Shown piece after piece: positions 17,777-27,458 of a DNA stretch of 55,283 nucleotides. The stretch is from Chitinophagaceae bacterium 26-R-25. Lineage in GTDB: Bacteria > Bacteroidota > Bacteroidia > Chitinophagales > Chitinophagaceae. The translations under genes were made by a program, and so were the position numbers. The notes under the pieces were generated by a model. The model did not search any database. It was not told the DNA's origin and saw nothing but the letters and a program-made list of their open reading frames with translations. The stretch's first letter is position 1; each line of letters begins with the position of its first letter. The stretch is taken from positions 1 through 55,283 of the forward strand of contig JARWSJ010000006.1 in NCBI GenBank assembly GCA_029906195.1, in the 5' to 3' direction.

Positions 17777-19174
17777 ATGAGTTACCGCATAGAAAAAGAT
17801 ACCATGGGTGAGGTGAAAGTGCCTGTGGATGCATATTATGGTGCACAAACGCAACGCAGCATAGAAAACTTCAAAATTGCACAGGATATCAATCGCATGC
17901 CGAAAGAGATTATCCGTGCATTTGCATACCTGAAAAAGGCAGCAGCCATCACTAACTTCGAAGCAGGCGTTTTGCCAAAAGAAAAAAGTGACATGATCGG
18001 TAAAGTGTGTGATGAAATTCTCGAAGGAAAACTGGACGACTATTTCCCATTGGTAGTTTGGCAAACCGGTAGCGGTACCCAAAGCAACATGAACGTAAAC
18101 GAAGTGGTTGCCTATCGCGGTCACGTGCTGAATGGCGGTAAACTGGATGACAAAGAAAAATTCCTTCATCCAAACGATGATGTAAACAAATCACAATCTT
18201 CAAACGATACTTTCCCAACGGCGATGCATATTGCTGCATACAAAATGTTGTTGGACGTAACAATTCCGGGAGTGGAAAAATTGCGTGACACGCTTGCCGA
18301 AAAAAGCAAGGCTTACATGCACGTAGTGAAAATAGGACGTACACACTTCATGGATGCTACGCCGTTAACAGTAGGGCAGGAGTTTAGCGGTTATGTTTCT
18401 CAACTGAACCACGGACTAAAAGCGATCAAAAATACATTGGCCCATTTGTCAGAATTGGCACTCGGCGGAACGGCTGTTGGTACCGGTATCAACACCCCTC
18501 CAAACTACTCTGAGAATGTTGCAAAACATATTGCTGCGTTAACTGGTTTGCCTTTTGTTACAGCAGAAAATAAATTCGAATCGCTCGCTGCTCACGATGC
18601 GATTGTAGAAGCGCATGGTGCGTTGAAAACAGTTGCCGTTAGTTTGATGAAAATTGCAAACGACATTCGTATGTTATCAAGTGGGCCTCGCAGCGGTATT
18701 GGCGAATTGTTCATTCCTGATAATGAGCCGGGTTCATCTATCATGCCGGGCAAAGTAAACCCAACACAATGCGAGGCATTAACAATGATTGCTGCACAGG
18801 TATTGGGTAACGATGTTACAATCAATATTGGTGGTGCAACTGGTCACTTCGAATTGAACGTGTTTAAACCTGTAATGATCTACAACTTCCTGCACAGTGC
18901 AAGACTGATTGGTGAAGGTTGTGTAAGCTTCAACGATAAATGCGCAGTTGGTATCGAACCAATTGAAGCAAACATCAAAAACCATGTGGACAATTCTTTG
19001 ATGCTTGTTACTGCATTGAATACAAAGATCGGTTATTACAAAGCTGCTGAAATAGCACAGAAAGCACACAAGGAAGGAACTACTTTAAAAGAAATGGCCG
19101 TGAAACTTGGTTACGTTACTCCCGAGCAATTCGACGAGTGGGTAATACCTGGAAACATGGTAGGAAAGATATAA
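17777..19174 (+). CDS. fumC: Class II fumarate hydratase
   Basis: Interconverts fumarate and malate in the TCA cycle. 465 residues, the normal length. The fumarase/aspartase superfamily signature [11 protein letters not shown] is present, as are the substrate-binding [10 protein letters not shown]-like ([14 protein letters not shown]) and [11 protein letters not shown] motifs. Iron-free, cytoplasmic homotetramer by family. A TACCTTTA sequence at 17748-17755 resembles the -7 box. A clear terminator follows. Confidence 0.96.
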   Translation: MSYRIEKDTMGEVKVPVDAYYGAQTQRSIENFKIAQDINRMPKEIIRAFAYLKKAAAITNFEAGVLPKEKSDMIGKVCDEILEGKLDDYFPLVVWQTGSGTQSNMNVNEVVAYRGHVLNGGKLDDKEKFLHPNDDVNKSQSSNDTFPTAMHIAAYKMLLDVTIPGVEKLRDTLAEKSKAYMHVVKIGRTHFMDATPLTVGQEFSGYVSQLNHGLKAIKNTLAHLSELALGGTAVGTGINTPPNYSENVAKHIAALTGLPFVTAENKFESLAAHDAIVEAHGALKTVAVSLMKIANDIRMLSSGPRSGIGELFIPDNEPGSSIMPGKVNPTQCEALTMIAAQVLGNDVTINIGGATGHFELNVFKPVMIYNFLHSARLIGEGCVSFNDKCAVGIEPIEANIKNHVDNSLMLVTALNTKIGYYKAAEIAQKAHKEGTTLKEMAVKLGYVTPEQFDEWVIPGNMVGKI

Positions 19175-19192
19175 GAACAAGAATAGTTTTTT

Positions 19193-19228
19193 GCAAAGGC
19201 TCCGGCGGTTGTCGGGGCTTTTTGCTTT
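19193..19228 (+). terminator. Terminator after fumC
   Basis: GCAAAGGCTCCG (19193-19204) pairs with CGGGGCTTTTTGC (19213-19225) with one or two wobble positions, followed by a T run. Confidence 0.7.
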
Positions 19229-19232
19229 TTGA

Positions 19233-19339
19233 AATAACTGAATAACTGATTAACTGAATAACTGAGTGGTTGATAGTTGTAATGCAAAATTAAATTTGAA
19301 CTACTCAGTTATTCAGTTAATCAGTTATTCAGTTTATTA
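19233..19339. repeat. Palindromic intergenic element, copy 3
   Basis: AATAACTGATTAACTGAATA and following units on the left and their inverted complement on the right, as at 1-80 and 213-313. Confidence 0.75.
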
Positions 19340-19350
19340 TGATGTTCCAC

Positions 19351-19380
19351 TTGCATACTGTCATCAGAACTATATCTTTG
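19351..19380 (+). promoter_or_regulatory. Bacteroidota promoter of the small lipoprotein gene
   Basis: TTG at 19351-19353 and TATCTTTG at 19373-19380 are 19 bp apart, the expected -33/-7 spacing. The ATG is 23 bp downstream. Confidence 0.65.
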
Positions 19381-19402
19381 CGAAAATTTTAATCTACACT
19401 CG

Positions 19403-19960
19403 ATGAAACTACTTACCCTGAAGCTAAGCGCTTTTGCATTTTTGTTTTTGACCGTTTGTTCTTCCTGCAACAAAGTGAAAGACCTGATCAGCATCAACGT
19501 TACAGCAAAATCTGCAGATGTTGATTTCACCATTCAGCCAAGCAACGTTGGAAGCGGTGTTCTATCCCAGTTCAATACTTCTTTGTACATCGACAGCCTT
19601 ATCAAAGAGCAGGCTGGGAAAAGCTACGGCCTTATCAATATCAAGTCTGTAAAGCTTGAGTCATGTGTGCTTACGATCACTAATTCAGATGATCTGAACT
19701 CCTTCAGAAATGTTTCAGCATGCAGCGCGGAAATGTCTTCCAACACAAACACTACGTTGGTTGGCATTGCAGCATTGACAAGCAATCCTGAAACGGTTAC
19801 ATCAACTTTAAACCTGCCGGTAAATACCACGCTTGATCTGAAACCTTATTTTAGTTCAACAAGTTTTTCATATAAACTTTCGGGTACACTGCGCAAAGCA
19901 ACTACCAAGGTGCTTACTTGCAAGGCAACCATTAAATACAAAATTGAAATTGGTTTGTAA
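19403..19960 (+). CDS. Small lipoprotein, unknown function
   Basis: 185 residues. Signal with lipobox VCSSC (Cys22), so a predicted lipoprotein. The rest is rich in Ser/Thr and short beta strands and ends in a strand-rich segment (TCKATIKYKIEIGL). No known domain is recognised. Its own promoter and terminator indicate a single-gene unit. Confidence 0.7.
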   Translation: MKLLTLKLSAFAFLFLTVCSSCNKVKDLISINVTAKSADVDFTIQPSNVGSGVLSQFNTSLYIDSLIKEQAGKSYGLINIKSVKLESCVLTITNSDDLNSFRNVSACSAEMSSNTNTTLVGIAALTSNPETVTSTLNLPVNTTLDLKPYFSSTSFSYKLSGTLRKATTKVLTCKATIKYKIEIGL

Positions 19961-19979
19961 TACCTAATTAAAAAAAGAA

Positions 19980-20018
19980 AAACCGGCTTGAATTATTCAG
20001 CCGGTTTTCTTTTTGTGT
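19980..20018 (+). terminator. Terminator after the small lipoprotein gene
   Basis: AAAACCGGCT and AGCCGGTTTT enclose a 10-nt loop and are followed by a T run. Confidence 0.85.
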
Positions 20019-20066
20019 AAATAACCAAAAACTAACGAATGCTTGACGCCGAAAACATATTTGAAG

Positions 20067-20146
20067 GCTTCGACATCCTTCGACAGGCTCAGGATGACAC
20101 TTCAATCAAGTTGTCAGGCTGAGCTTGTCGAAGCCCTGTCGAAGGG
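20067..20146. repeat. TTCGACAGGCTCAGGATGAC-type repeat
   Basis: Inverted pair of the widespread CTTCGACA.../...TGTCGAAG type, ending at the stop codon of the sugar dehydrogenase gene. Related to 16630-16691. Confidence 0.65.
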
Positions 20147-21919
20147 CTAATTAACGACTACTTTATCTGTAGTAACCAAAGCCCCGTAACCATTTGAAAC
20201 TTTTAGGAAATACATTCCCGCAGCGACTCTGCTTACATCAAGTGTTAGGTTGTCCTGAGTGGTCGTTGTTTCCAGAATACGTTTGCCAGTCATGTCAAAT
20301 AACTGTATTAGCAAAGGTTTCTTAATGCCCGGCTTCGTTTGCACGTTGAGGTAAGACGATGCAGGATTAGGATAGATCTTTGTAAAGCTTTCCTGGAAAG
20401 GCTTAAACGGATCGGGATCTTTTTTCGGAAGCGTTGTGAGATAAACAAGTCTTATAACTTTTCCGCCTCCCAATGTTGTATTGGAACTTCCCGAACCATC
20501 AAATCCGCCTGTAGGGCCGGATGTGTTGCCGGTGTTATCGGCAATAAAAAATAGTGTATCACCGGTGGGTGCAATGGCGAGGTCCCTCATTCGATAGCCG
20601 TGAAGATAAGGGAGCGTATCAACAAGATTCGGTGTGATGGTGCTGTCAACAAAGTCTCCGGCAGTTTTCAATTTCAAGCGATACATTCCATATTTAAGAG
20701 AGGTTACGAGCAATGAATTTCTCCATCCGGGGATAATGCCCGAACCATAGTAATCAATACTCGACGGCGCCACCGTTTGCCATGTATAAATGTTCGATCC
20801 GTCAGCTTTAATGCTCGATGGGGCTGCATTGAACAACACAAACAACGGCCTTGTGAGATTATGATTAACAGAAAAAGTATCTTCCCTGTAATTGATGCTT
20901 TTACTTGCCAGCTTGTCGTTGTTGGCGTATGCGTCCAGCGAGCTATAGTTATTGTCCGGCATGCCTGCAACTTTTGGCCAGCCGTAGTTGTGCCCCATTT
21001 GAATGTCATTCACCTCATCATCAGATTTGTCACCATGCTCGGAGCTGTAAAGTTTGTCAACACCGTTGACTTTCGCCCATACCAGCCCCTGCGCATTTCT
21101 ATGCCCATAAGAATAGATCGCAAGTCTGTTTCCTGAGCTTGGGCTTGCAAATGGATTGTCATTCGGTATCCACTGGTTATAAGGATCGGTTACATCATCT
21201 GCATCTGAATCCGGCTCACTGTTGAATCGTAAAACTTTTCCTTCATACACCGTGGTGTCCTGCGCGTTGTTGGTTCTTGATGCATTGTTGAATTGCCCCG
21301 CGCCCATGTCTCCAATTGTGTAGAAAACATAGTAATCCGGTGCCGGTCCAATAGCAAGCCTGCCAGAGTTATGGTCATTGCTTCCCGGCAGGTTGGCAAT
21401 TAAAGTATCTGCTTTTGTGCTTAAAGATTTTGTTGCAGTGTTATAAGTAAAACGAAGCACCATCGTTCTGTAGTAACACATGCCCGAACCGCAAGCGCTG
21501 TTGTTAGGTGTACCTGTATTTGGCAAATAATCATACACCATTGCAACATACACGTAAGGCTTTCCACTTAGTAATTGAGGGTGAAGCGCCATGCCCATCA
21601 AGCCGCCTTGCGGACCAATGCCTACAGTTGCCGGGTTGTATTTTTTAAATGAATTGAGATCCTTTAGGGTGCGGTAGCCGCCATTGCCTGGATGCATTTT
21701 CGTGATAACATAACCCTTTGTTTCAGTGATCCAAAGCGAATCATCGGGTCCGTAAGTTATTTCCCAGGGATAGTTCATTTGATGTGGGAGAATGTCAACC
21801 TTAAATTGTTGATCATTCCAGGTTTCGGTGCTGGATTGGCCCAGGGCCGGTATTGCAAACACAACTGCAAGTATCTGCAACAATGATTTTATGATAAAAC
21901 CACTTTTTAGTTTTTGCAT
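20147..21919 (-). CDS. Secreted PQQ-type sugar dehydrogenase with T9SS tail
   Basis: 590 residues. N-terminal signal ending near ALGQ. The central six-bladed beta-propeller of the glucose/sorbosone dehydrogenase family spans about residues 40-470 (YPWEITYGPDDSLWITE, GLMGMALHP, SEHGDKSDDEVN, GHNYGWPKV). The C-terminal 80 residues are a type A T9SS sorting domain (IYPNPASSYLNV ... GMYFLKVSN). Family members oxidise sugars using PQQ at the cell surface; the substrate is unknown. Secretion through the outer membrane by T9SS follows from the tail. Confidence 0.88.
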   Translation of the reverse strand: MQKLKSGFIIKSLLQILAVVFAIPALGQSSTETWNDQQFKVDILPHQMNYPWEITYGPDDSLWITETKGYVITKMHPGNGGYRTLKDLNSFKKYNPATVGIGPQGGLMGMALHPQLLSGKPYVYVAMVYDYLPNTGTPNNSACGSGMCYYRTMVLRFTYNTATKSLSTKADTLIANLPGSNDHNSGRLAIGPAPDYYVFYTIGDMGAGQFNNASRTNNAQDTTVYEGKVLRFNSEPDSDADDVTDPYNQWIPNDNPFASPSSGNRLAIYSYGHRNAQGLVWAKVNGVDKLYSSEHGDKSDDEVNDIQMGHNYGWPKVAGMPDNNYSSLDAYANNDKLASKSINYREDTFSVNHNLTRPLFVLFNAAPSSIKADGSNIYTWQTVAPSSIDYYGSGIIPGWRNSLLVTSLKYGMYRLKLKTAGDFVDSTITPNLVDTLPYLHGYRMRDLAIAPTGDTLFFIADNTGNTSGPTGGFDGSGSSNTTLGGGKVIRLVYLTTLPKKDPDPFKPFQESFTKIYPNPASSYLNVQTKPGIKKPLLIQLFDMTGKRILETTTTQDNLTLDVSRVAAGMYFLKVSNGYGALVTTDKVVVN

Positions 21920-22146
21920 GGGATCGGATTTTTATTGGCCATTAAAAATCTTCATTAAAAAATAACGGTTGGGTCATTTTTAACAAAGTTTCTAACGCAA
22001 AAAAAGCGTTTAATGGTATACGAAAGAAGAAAAAATGAATTTATAGTAAAAATAGTTTGTGAACGGGTAGATTTACTATAGCTTCTTCTATTTACTTGTT
22101 ATATGTTTGAGGTAATATTTTAATCCACCTAGAAAAACTATTTACT
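21920..22146. other. Divergent promoter region
   Basis: 227-bp AT-rich gap between the divergent dehydrogenase and adhesin-like genes. No repeat or clear box was identified. TATATG near 22100 is too weak to call. Confidence 0.4.
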
Positions 22147-24420
22147 ATGAAAAAACCTCTACACAACGTTGTACGTTTCTTTCTGCGTATTTGGTTGCTT
22201 ATACTCTTTTTTATCGGTTATAATGCAGCTTATTCTCAAACCTTGGACTACGGTAAAACGTACGTCAATAAAACAAAAGGCACTTCCGGCGGAACTATTG
22301 AGCCTGGAGATACACTTCAAATACGTACAACCATCGTCGTTAACTCTTCTCTTGGAACCATTGACAGTTGCGGCTTTTATGATACAATTCCTGTAGGTGC
22401 AGTATACGTTCCGGGTACACTTCGTATCCTGACGAACGAAGGAAAGATTTGGAAGTCCTTCACCGATGCGCTTACTGATGATCCAGGCAAAATTGTAAGC
22501 AACCAGTTTATCACCATCAATATGGGATATACATCAACGTTAAAAACTGCAACAGCTTCGCGACGCGGCCAGATGAGAAATACTGACAAGCCAACTTTGT
22601 GGGGAAGTACTTGCGTTATGGTGGCCTCTTATGAAATGATTGTTACCGCTGCGTATGGAGCAACCGTAAATGTGGGCGGCGGAAAGTTTACCTACAAGTA
22701 CAGCGGCTCTTTAAAAAATGTTTTCTTCGACCTGGATAATGCCGCTGTTTTTAAGAACACCGGCATTTGTGAAAACACTGTTGGCGGTAATGCGATAGGT
22801 ATGGAATACGGTGGTTCGTTTGGAAGCGGAAAGCCTCGTAACCGTGGAGCATCTTCTGCTATTTCCGGAACTTATCAATTCCGAACCTTTACAACAGGTA
22901 CACCAAATGACTACTATTATGGTGTGGCGAATAACACAAGTACAGAAGCATACACTACAAGCAATGCATGGGCTAAACCTGACAACACTACACCAACAAC
23001 ACACCGTGTATTTGGTGTATGGGACATTATAGGTGACCATACAGGAGCTGCTGATCCATATGCCGGTAATCCTGCGGCAGATACAGTGGCGAATACAAAC
23101 GCAGGTTATATGATGGTGGTGAATGCGAGTTATAAAACGGACTATGCGTTTCAGTACACTGTTACGAATCTGTGCCCTAACACATACTATGAAATTTCAT
23201 CCTGGTTGTATAACATCTGTTCAAAGTGCGGTGCGGACTCTTTAGGTCGTGGCCCAAGCAGTGCCGGATATATTCCTACAGGTCCCCAGGATTCATCAGG
23301 TGTGCATCCTAATCTTACCTATCAATTAAATGGTGTTGACTACTATACCACCGGAGATATTTCTTATTCAGGAAAATGGATCAAGAAAGCATTTACTTAT
23401 TTAACCGGGCCTAGCCAAACATCATTTACGCTTACCATTAGAAACAATGCACCGGGTGGTGGTGGTAACGACTGGGCAATTGATGATATATCTGTTGCAA
23501 CCTGTACACCTAACCTTGACATGCAGCCAACTGGAAATGCCAAAGTTTGCTATGGCAACCAGGTTGATCTTAGTTGCGTGGTGAGCAGCTATTTCCCTAA
23601 CTATACATACTGGCAGTGGGAGAAGAGTGTTGACAAAGGCAGCACATGGGCAGTCGATACTGCTAACATTGGTACTGTGCAAAATGTAAATGGTAAATAT
23701 GAATATAGAATCGGGCACAGGCCTTTCTTTGGCGACAGTACATCTAACGGTAATATATATAGACTGAGAATCGCAACTTCACCTGAGAATCTGTCGAATG
23801 AAAACTGTTCATTTATAGCCAGCACCACTATCATGGTGTACGTTAACAATTGCAGTCACGTACTGCAAACATCGTTACTGAACTTTAATGGAATATTGAA
23901 CAGTAAGAACTTTGGACAGATAGTTTGGACCTCGGGCACAGAAAGCGCACAAACGAAATTTACCCTGGAAAAGAGTTTTGACAATATTCATTATTCGCCG
24001 ATTGCGGTCGTAAACGGAAAAGGAGTAAATGGAACTGGAGCTTCTTATAGTTTTACGGATCCAAATATTTTAGATCAGCCTGCATACTACAGACTAAAGG
24101 TTCAGGATGGTGTGCAGTTCAGCTATAGTAAATCAATTATCCTTAGCCCTGTTGGATTACATTTTGATGTGCAGTCTGTTTTGAATCCGTTCAGCAACAG
24201 CATCTCCTTCAATGCAGTTTCTCCGCTTGACGGAAACATTAAAGTTTCTGTTTTTGATTATAACGGAAGACTCTTGAAAACAGAAGACGTTAAAGTGATC
24301 AAAGGATTAACAAACGTAACCATCAACGATCTTAATAATCTGCCAAACGGTGTATATGCCCTGAGAGTGGAATACAAAAACCTTATGGTGATTAAGAGGG
24401 TTATTAAAGTGGCGAAGTAA
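22147..24420 (+). CDS. Large secreted T9SS cargo protein
   Basis: 757 residues with a long hydrophobic signal (cleavage after AYSQ). The N-terminal domain (about 32-170) resembles a DUF11-like repeat (EPGDTLQIRTTIVV, YDTIPVGAVYVPGTLRIL). The middle part (about 280-470) resembles a carbohydrate-binding jelly roll (YMMVVNASY ... NNAPGGGGNDWAIDDISV). The C-terminal 80 residues form a T9SS type A sorting domain ending in IKRVIKVAK. It probably acts at the surface as an adhesin or polymer-binding protein; no catalytic site was recognised. Confidence 0.75.
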   Translation: MKKPLHNVVRFFLRIWLLILFFIGYNAAYSQTLDYGKTYVNKTKGTSGGTIEPGDTLQIRTTIVVNSSLGTIDSCGFYDTIPVGAVYVPGTLRILTNEGKIWKSFTDALTDDPGKIVSNQFITINMGYTSTLKTATASRRGQMRNTDKPTLWGSTCVMVASYEMIVTAAYGATVNVGGGKFTYKYSGSLKNVFFDLDNAAVFKNTGICENTVGGNAIGMEYGGSFGSGKPRNRGASSAISGTYQFRTFTTGTPNDYYYGVANNTSTEAYTTSNAWAKPDNTTPTTHRVFGVWDIIGDHTGAADPYAGNPAADTVANTNAGYMMVVNASYKTDYAFQYTVTNLCPNTYYEISSWLYNICSKCGADSLGRGPSSAGYIPTGPQDSSGVHPNLTYQLNGVDYYTTGDISYSGKWIKKAFTYLTGPSQTSFTLTIRNNAPGGGGNDWAIDDISVATCTPNLDMQPTGNAKVCYGNQVDLSCVVSSYFPNYTYWQWEKSVDKGSTWAVDTANIGTVQNVNGKYEYRIGHRPFFGDSTSNGNIYRLRIATSPENLSNENCSFIASTTIMVYVNNCSHVLQTSLLNFNGILNSKNFGQIVWTSGTESAQTKFTLEKSFDNIHYSPIAVVNGKGVNGTGASYSFTDPNILDQPAYYRLKVQDGVQFSYSKSIILSPVGLHFDVQSVLNPFSNSISFNAVSPLDGNIKVSVFDYNGRLLKTEDVKVIKGLTNVTINDLNNLPNGVYALRVEYKNLMVIKRVIKVAK

Positions 24421-24425
24421 TTCTG

Positions 24426-24570
24426 TTAGTTGAAAATTGAAAGTTGAAAATTGAAAATGCAAAAGGTCGAACATTATAGATATGTTCGACCTTTTGCATT
24501 TTATAGACAACAGAGAAGCTGGAACTTTCCCAAACGTCATTTTCAATTTTCAACTTTCAATTTTCAATTA
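24426..24570. repeat. Inverted TTGAAAATTGAAAG repeat around a terminator
   Basis: Tandem TTGAAAR units at 24429-24456 are mirrored by TTTCAA units at 24541-24570. The bidirectional terminator lies inside. Confidence 0.75.
24457..24499. terminator. Bidirectional terminator
   Basis: ATGCAAAAGGTCGAACA (24457-24473) is the exact complement of 24483-24499: a 17-bp stem with a 9-nt loop and A/T-rich ends on both sides, between convergent genes. Confidence 0.85.
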
Positions 24571-24577
24571 AGCTTAA

Positions 24578-26422
24578 CTATTTCGCCAGCGCCACCGTAA
24601 ACTCCGAGCCTACGCCAATTTTGCTTTTGCATACAACGCGGCCATTTAATTCTTCGGCAAGACGTTTTACAATATATAAACCCAATCCTGTAGAAGGCTC
24701 TCCGTGTGTGGGTTTTGAAGAAACAGTACCATAGCGGGAAAACAGATGCATGATCTCTTTTTCTGAAATACCAATGCCTTCATCTTTTACCGTAAGGAAA
24801 ATAGAATTCTCGTCCTGGTCAACATTTACCCAAATGTTTTTTCCCGGCTGGCTGTATTTTACAGCATTTGAGACAAGGTTTTCAAAAATTCTTTGCATGT
24901 AGGATTTGTCACAAAGAATATTAATATCCTGAAGGTTGTTTTCGAAATGCAACCCGATATTTTTTGTAGCTACAATGGGTGTTATGTTATCAATCTGATG
25001 TTTGATGAAGTCAGTGAGATCGAAAGATTCCAGCACTATTTTTTCATTTTGCAGTCCTGCTTTTTCAACGATCAAAATGTTTTTGATCAATAGTTCTCCC
25101 TTCTCTGCAGATTGATAGATTCTATCAATCGCTTTTTGTTGATCTGCCGTCAGATTTTTTTTGTCGCCTTCCAGTAACTGCGTCCATATTTTTATACTGG
25201 AGAATGGTGTATTAAGATCATGTGAGACAATGCTGATCAGCGAATTTTTTTCCTGGTTAAGTTCAGCAAGCTTATCATTTTGCTTCATGATAGTCGCGTT
25301 CACTTTCTCCAACTTTTTGTTACTGCTTCTTTTTTCCAGAAACGCAAATGAAACCACCAGTATCACCAAACCCGCTGCCACTACAAGGTAGATGTATATT
25401 TTGTGTTTTAGTTTTTCAGCTACAATTTGAGTTTGCAGTAAACTATTTTCATGTTCTCTTTCAATGGCATTGTACTTTTCCTGTAATTCCGCAATGTTGT
25501 TGTTCGTTTCTGTATTTACAAGTGATGTGTCAAGCTGATACCATTTTTGTTGATATTCAAAAGCAAGTTGAAATTTTCTACTTTCTTTATAAAGCTTAGC
25601 CAGTACAGCATAGCTGCCTGCTTCTTTGCTTGTTGAGTTAAGTTCTTTTGCAACGTCCAGGGATTTTAACGCATATACCTGTGCGCTGTCAAATTTTTTC
25701 AGGCCAATATAAGTGTCCGCCAGATTGAGATAGTCGCTCCATAAATCTGTTCGTTCATTACTCAGTTCATGGGTATGTTGGTTCTGCTGAAAATAACCGA
25801 TGGCTTTGCTGAAGTTGTGTTTTTTCACATACACATTTCCAATGTTGTTGTAAAGGTTGGCAAGATCGATTTTGCCTTTGTAAGGTTCTGCAATTACTCT
25901 TGCATTTTCCAGGTACACCAGCGCACTATCCGGTTTATTTAGCATGTTGTAAATGGCGCCGAGATTGATGTAGTTGGTTACACGGGAATTAACGCCACCG
26001 CTGGAAGGAAGATCGAGGATCTGTAAATACATCTCCTTTGCCTTGCCCGGCTGATTGAGATATGCAGCATACACAGTGGCCAGATCGCTCAATGCACAAG
26101 AGATATACGAAGGATTATCAACCTTGCGGGATGCCGCCAGCGATTGGAGGTAATAGTTTACAGCATTTTCGTAATCGTTTTTAAATTCATAGTAAATGCC
26201 TTTAAGCCTTAGCGCGAAAATTTGTCCGTTCTTGTAGTTTGCCGTTTTTGAGCAGGAATCTATATAGCGGGAGTAATGGTAGAGCGAATCTGTTTTATCA
26301 TCACCAAGGTCGAGGCAATGGTCGTACAGATTACGGAGCGCAACAGTGTCGACCATTTTTTGCGCCCATATATGCATTGTGCAAAACAGCAGTAGTATTG
26401 TGGTGAATGCTTTCAGTTGCAC
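24578..26422 (-). CDS. TPR sensor histidine kinase
   Basis: 614 residues with a GTG start. Signal-like N-terminus (to about 20), periplasmic TPR repeats (about 60-300), a helix to about 340, one membrane span (342-362), a coiled coil, then the kinase. HisKA phospho-acceptor His401 is in IVSHDLNTPF. HATPase_c N-box is NLVSNAVKYS near 515-524, G1 DEGIGIS at 547-553 and G2 STGLGLYI near 577-584. It presumably senses a periplasmic cue and phosphorylates the regulator encoded 15 bp upstream in the same operon. The stimulus is unknown. Confidence 0.9.
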   Translation of the reverse strand: MQLKAFTTILLLFCTMHIWAQKMVDTVALRNLYDHCLDLGDDKTDSLYHYSRYIDSCSKTANYKNGQIFALRLKGIYYEFKNDYENAVNYYLQSLAASRKVDNPSYISCALSDLATVYAAYLNQPGKAKEMYLQILDLPSSGGVNSRVTNYINLGAIYNMLNKPDSALVYLENARVIAEPYKGKIDLANLYNNIGNVYVKKHNFSKAIGYFQQNQHTHELSNERTDLWSDYLNLADTYIGLKKFDSAQVYALKSLDVAKELNSTSKEAGSYAVLAKLYKESRKFQLAFEYQQKWYQLDTSLVNTETNNNIAELQEKYNAIEREHENSLLQTQIVAEKLKHKIYIYLVVAAGLVILVVSFAFLEKRSSNKKLEKVNATIMKQNDKLAELNQEKNSLISIVSHDLNTPFSSIKIWTQLLEGDKKNLTADQQKAIDRIYQSAEKGELLIKNILIVEKAGLQNEKIVLESFDLTDFIKHQIDNITPIVATKNIGLHFENNLQDINILCDKSYMQRIFENLVSNAVKYSQPGKNIWVNVDQDENSIFLTVKDEGIGISEKEIMHLFSRYGTVSSKPTHGEPSTGLGLYIVKRLAEELNGRVVCKSKIGVGSEFTVALAK

Positions 26423-26437
26423 AAAAAACAGTGTGTT

Positions 26438-27079
26438 TTAGTCTATTAGCTTATTTTTAATAGCAAACTTTACAAGGCCGACCGTGTTGGTAACACCCAA
26501 TTTTGAGATCAGATTTTTACGATGTGTTTCAATTGTACTGATACTTAAATAAAGTTTCTCTGCAATTTCCGCGTTACTGTATTCTTTACAAACCAGTTTC
26601 AGGACTTCAATTTCCCTTTTGGAAAGAATATCCTCCACCTTAGTATCGTCAATAGTTATAGTATGTCTGAAATCGTCATTTGACAAAACATCAATATCCT
26701 TGCTGAAATAGGAACCACCATTGTGCACAGTGCTAATGGCTTCAACCAATTCGCTGATGGAAGCATTTTTTAAAATGTAACCTTGCACTTTATGCCTTGT
26801 TAGTTTATGCACGTAACGTGTCCCACGCATAAGCGTAAGATAAATCACTTTTTGATCTGGTTTGATTTCACGTATCTTCTTAAGCAGCAACTCTTCTTCA
26901 ATATCGGGAAGATTTACATCGAGAAGCAGGATATCTGCGTCAAGACCTGGAAGTTGATCCAATAAGCCCTGACCATTTCTCGCAGAGCCCCTTATCTCAA
27001 TACCCGGTTGCCTTACTAGCAGCAGTGATAATCCCTCAAGGTACAGTTCATGGTCGTCTATGATGAACAAGCTAATCAT
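26438..27079 (-). CDS. NarL/LuxR-type response regulator
   Basis: 213 residues. Receiver domain with the acidic pair Asp8-Asp9 and phospho-acceptor Asp54 (LLLDVNLP), a conserved Thr (YLTLMRG) and Lys. The C-terminal LuxR-type HTH is about 148-210 (LSKREIEVLKLVCKEYSN, then ISTIETHRKNLISKLGV). It is the first gene of a two-gene operon with the TPR histidine kinase, which should be its cognate partner. Targets are not readable from the window. Confidence 0.92.
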   Translation of the reverse strand: MISLFIIDDHELYLEGLSLLLVRQPGIEIRGSARNGQGLLDQLPGLDADILLLDVNLPDIEEELLLKKIREIKPDQKVIYLTLMRGTRYVHKLTRHKVQGYILKNASISELVEAISTVHNGGSYFSKDIDVLSNDDFRHTITIDDTKVEDILSKREIEVLKLVCKEYSNAEIAEKLYLSISTIETHRKNLISKLGVTNTVGLVKFAIKNKLID

Positions 27080-27245
27080 TCAGGTTAGGGTTTAGGATAT
27101 TTTAAATTGATGTTTATCCGTTGATGTATGGATAAGGCTGCAAGGTATTCGTTGGGTAAAAATATAAAAGGGATTCGTAAAATGTAGGTTTATACAAGAA
27201 AATATTTATAGGCTAATTTTCAGCAACAATACGTTCGCAGAGCAA

Positions 27246-27380
27246 CTAATAATTAATAATGAATAATTAATAGGTGGCACGCTTCGCAAAAATGATTTGG
27301 TAAATTGATGTAAATGTTTGTGAGCCTCACTCTACAGGGAATGCAGACCTATTAAATATTCATTATTAATTATTAATTAG
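27246..27380. repeat. Inverted AATTAATAAT repeat
   Basis: TAATAATTAATAATGAATAA (27247 on) and its complement (27350-27380) bracket about 80 bp. A second pair of the same kind is at 30849-30988. Confidence 0.7.
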
Positions 27381-27397
27381 CTCCGGGTTCTGGCAAA

Positions 27398-27424
27398 CAA
27401 AAACCGGTCACAAAGGTGACCGGT
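27398..27424 (-). terminator. Terminator of the thiolase gene
   Basis: ACCGGTCAC (27403-27411) and GTGACCGGT (27416-27424) form a 9-bp stem. Read on the minus strand it is followed by TTTTTG. Confidence 0.75.
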
Positions 27425-27458
27425 CTGCTTGTTTTCTCATGTGTTGAAATGCAATACA

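Larger units (their letters stand above)
27080..27458. other. Intergenic gap with AT-rich inverted repeat
   Basis: No gene is visible. It holds the upstream region of the two-component operon, the ATTAATAATGAATAATTAAT inverted pair and the thiolase terminator. Confidence 0.6.
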
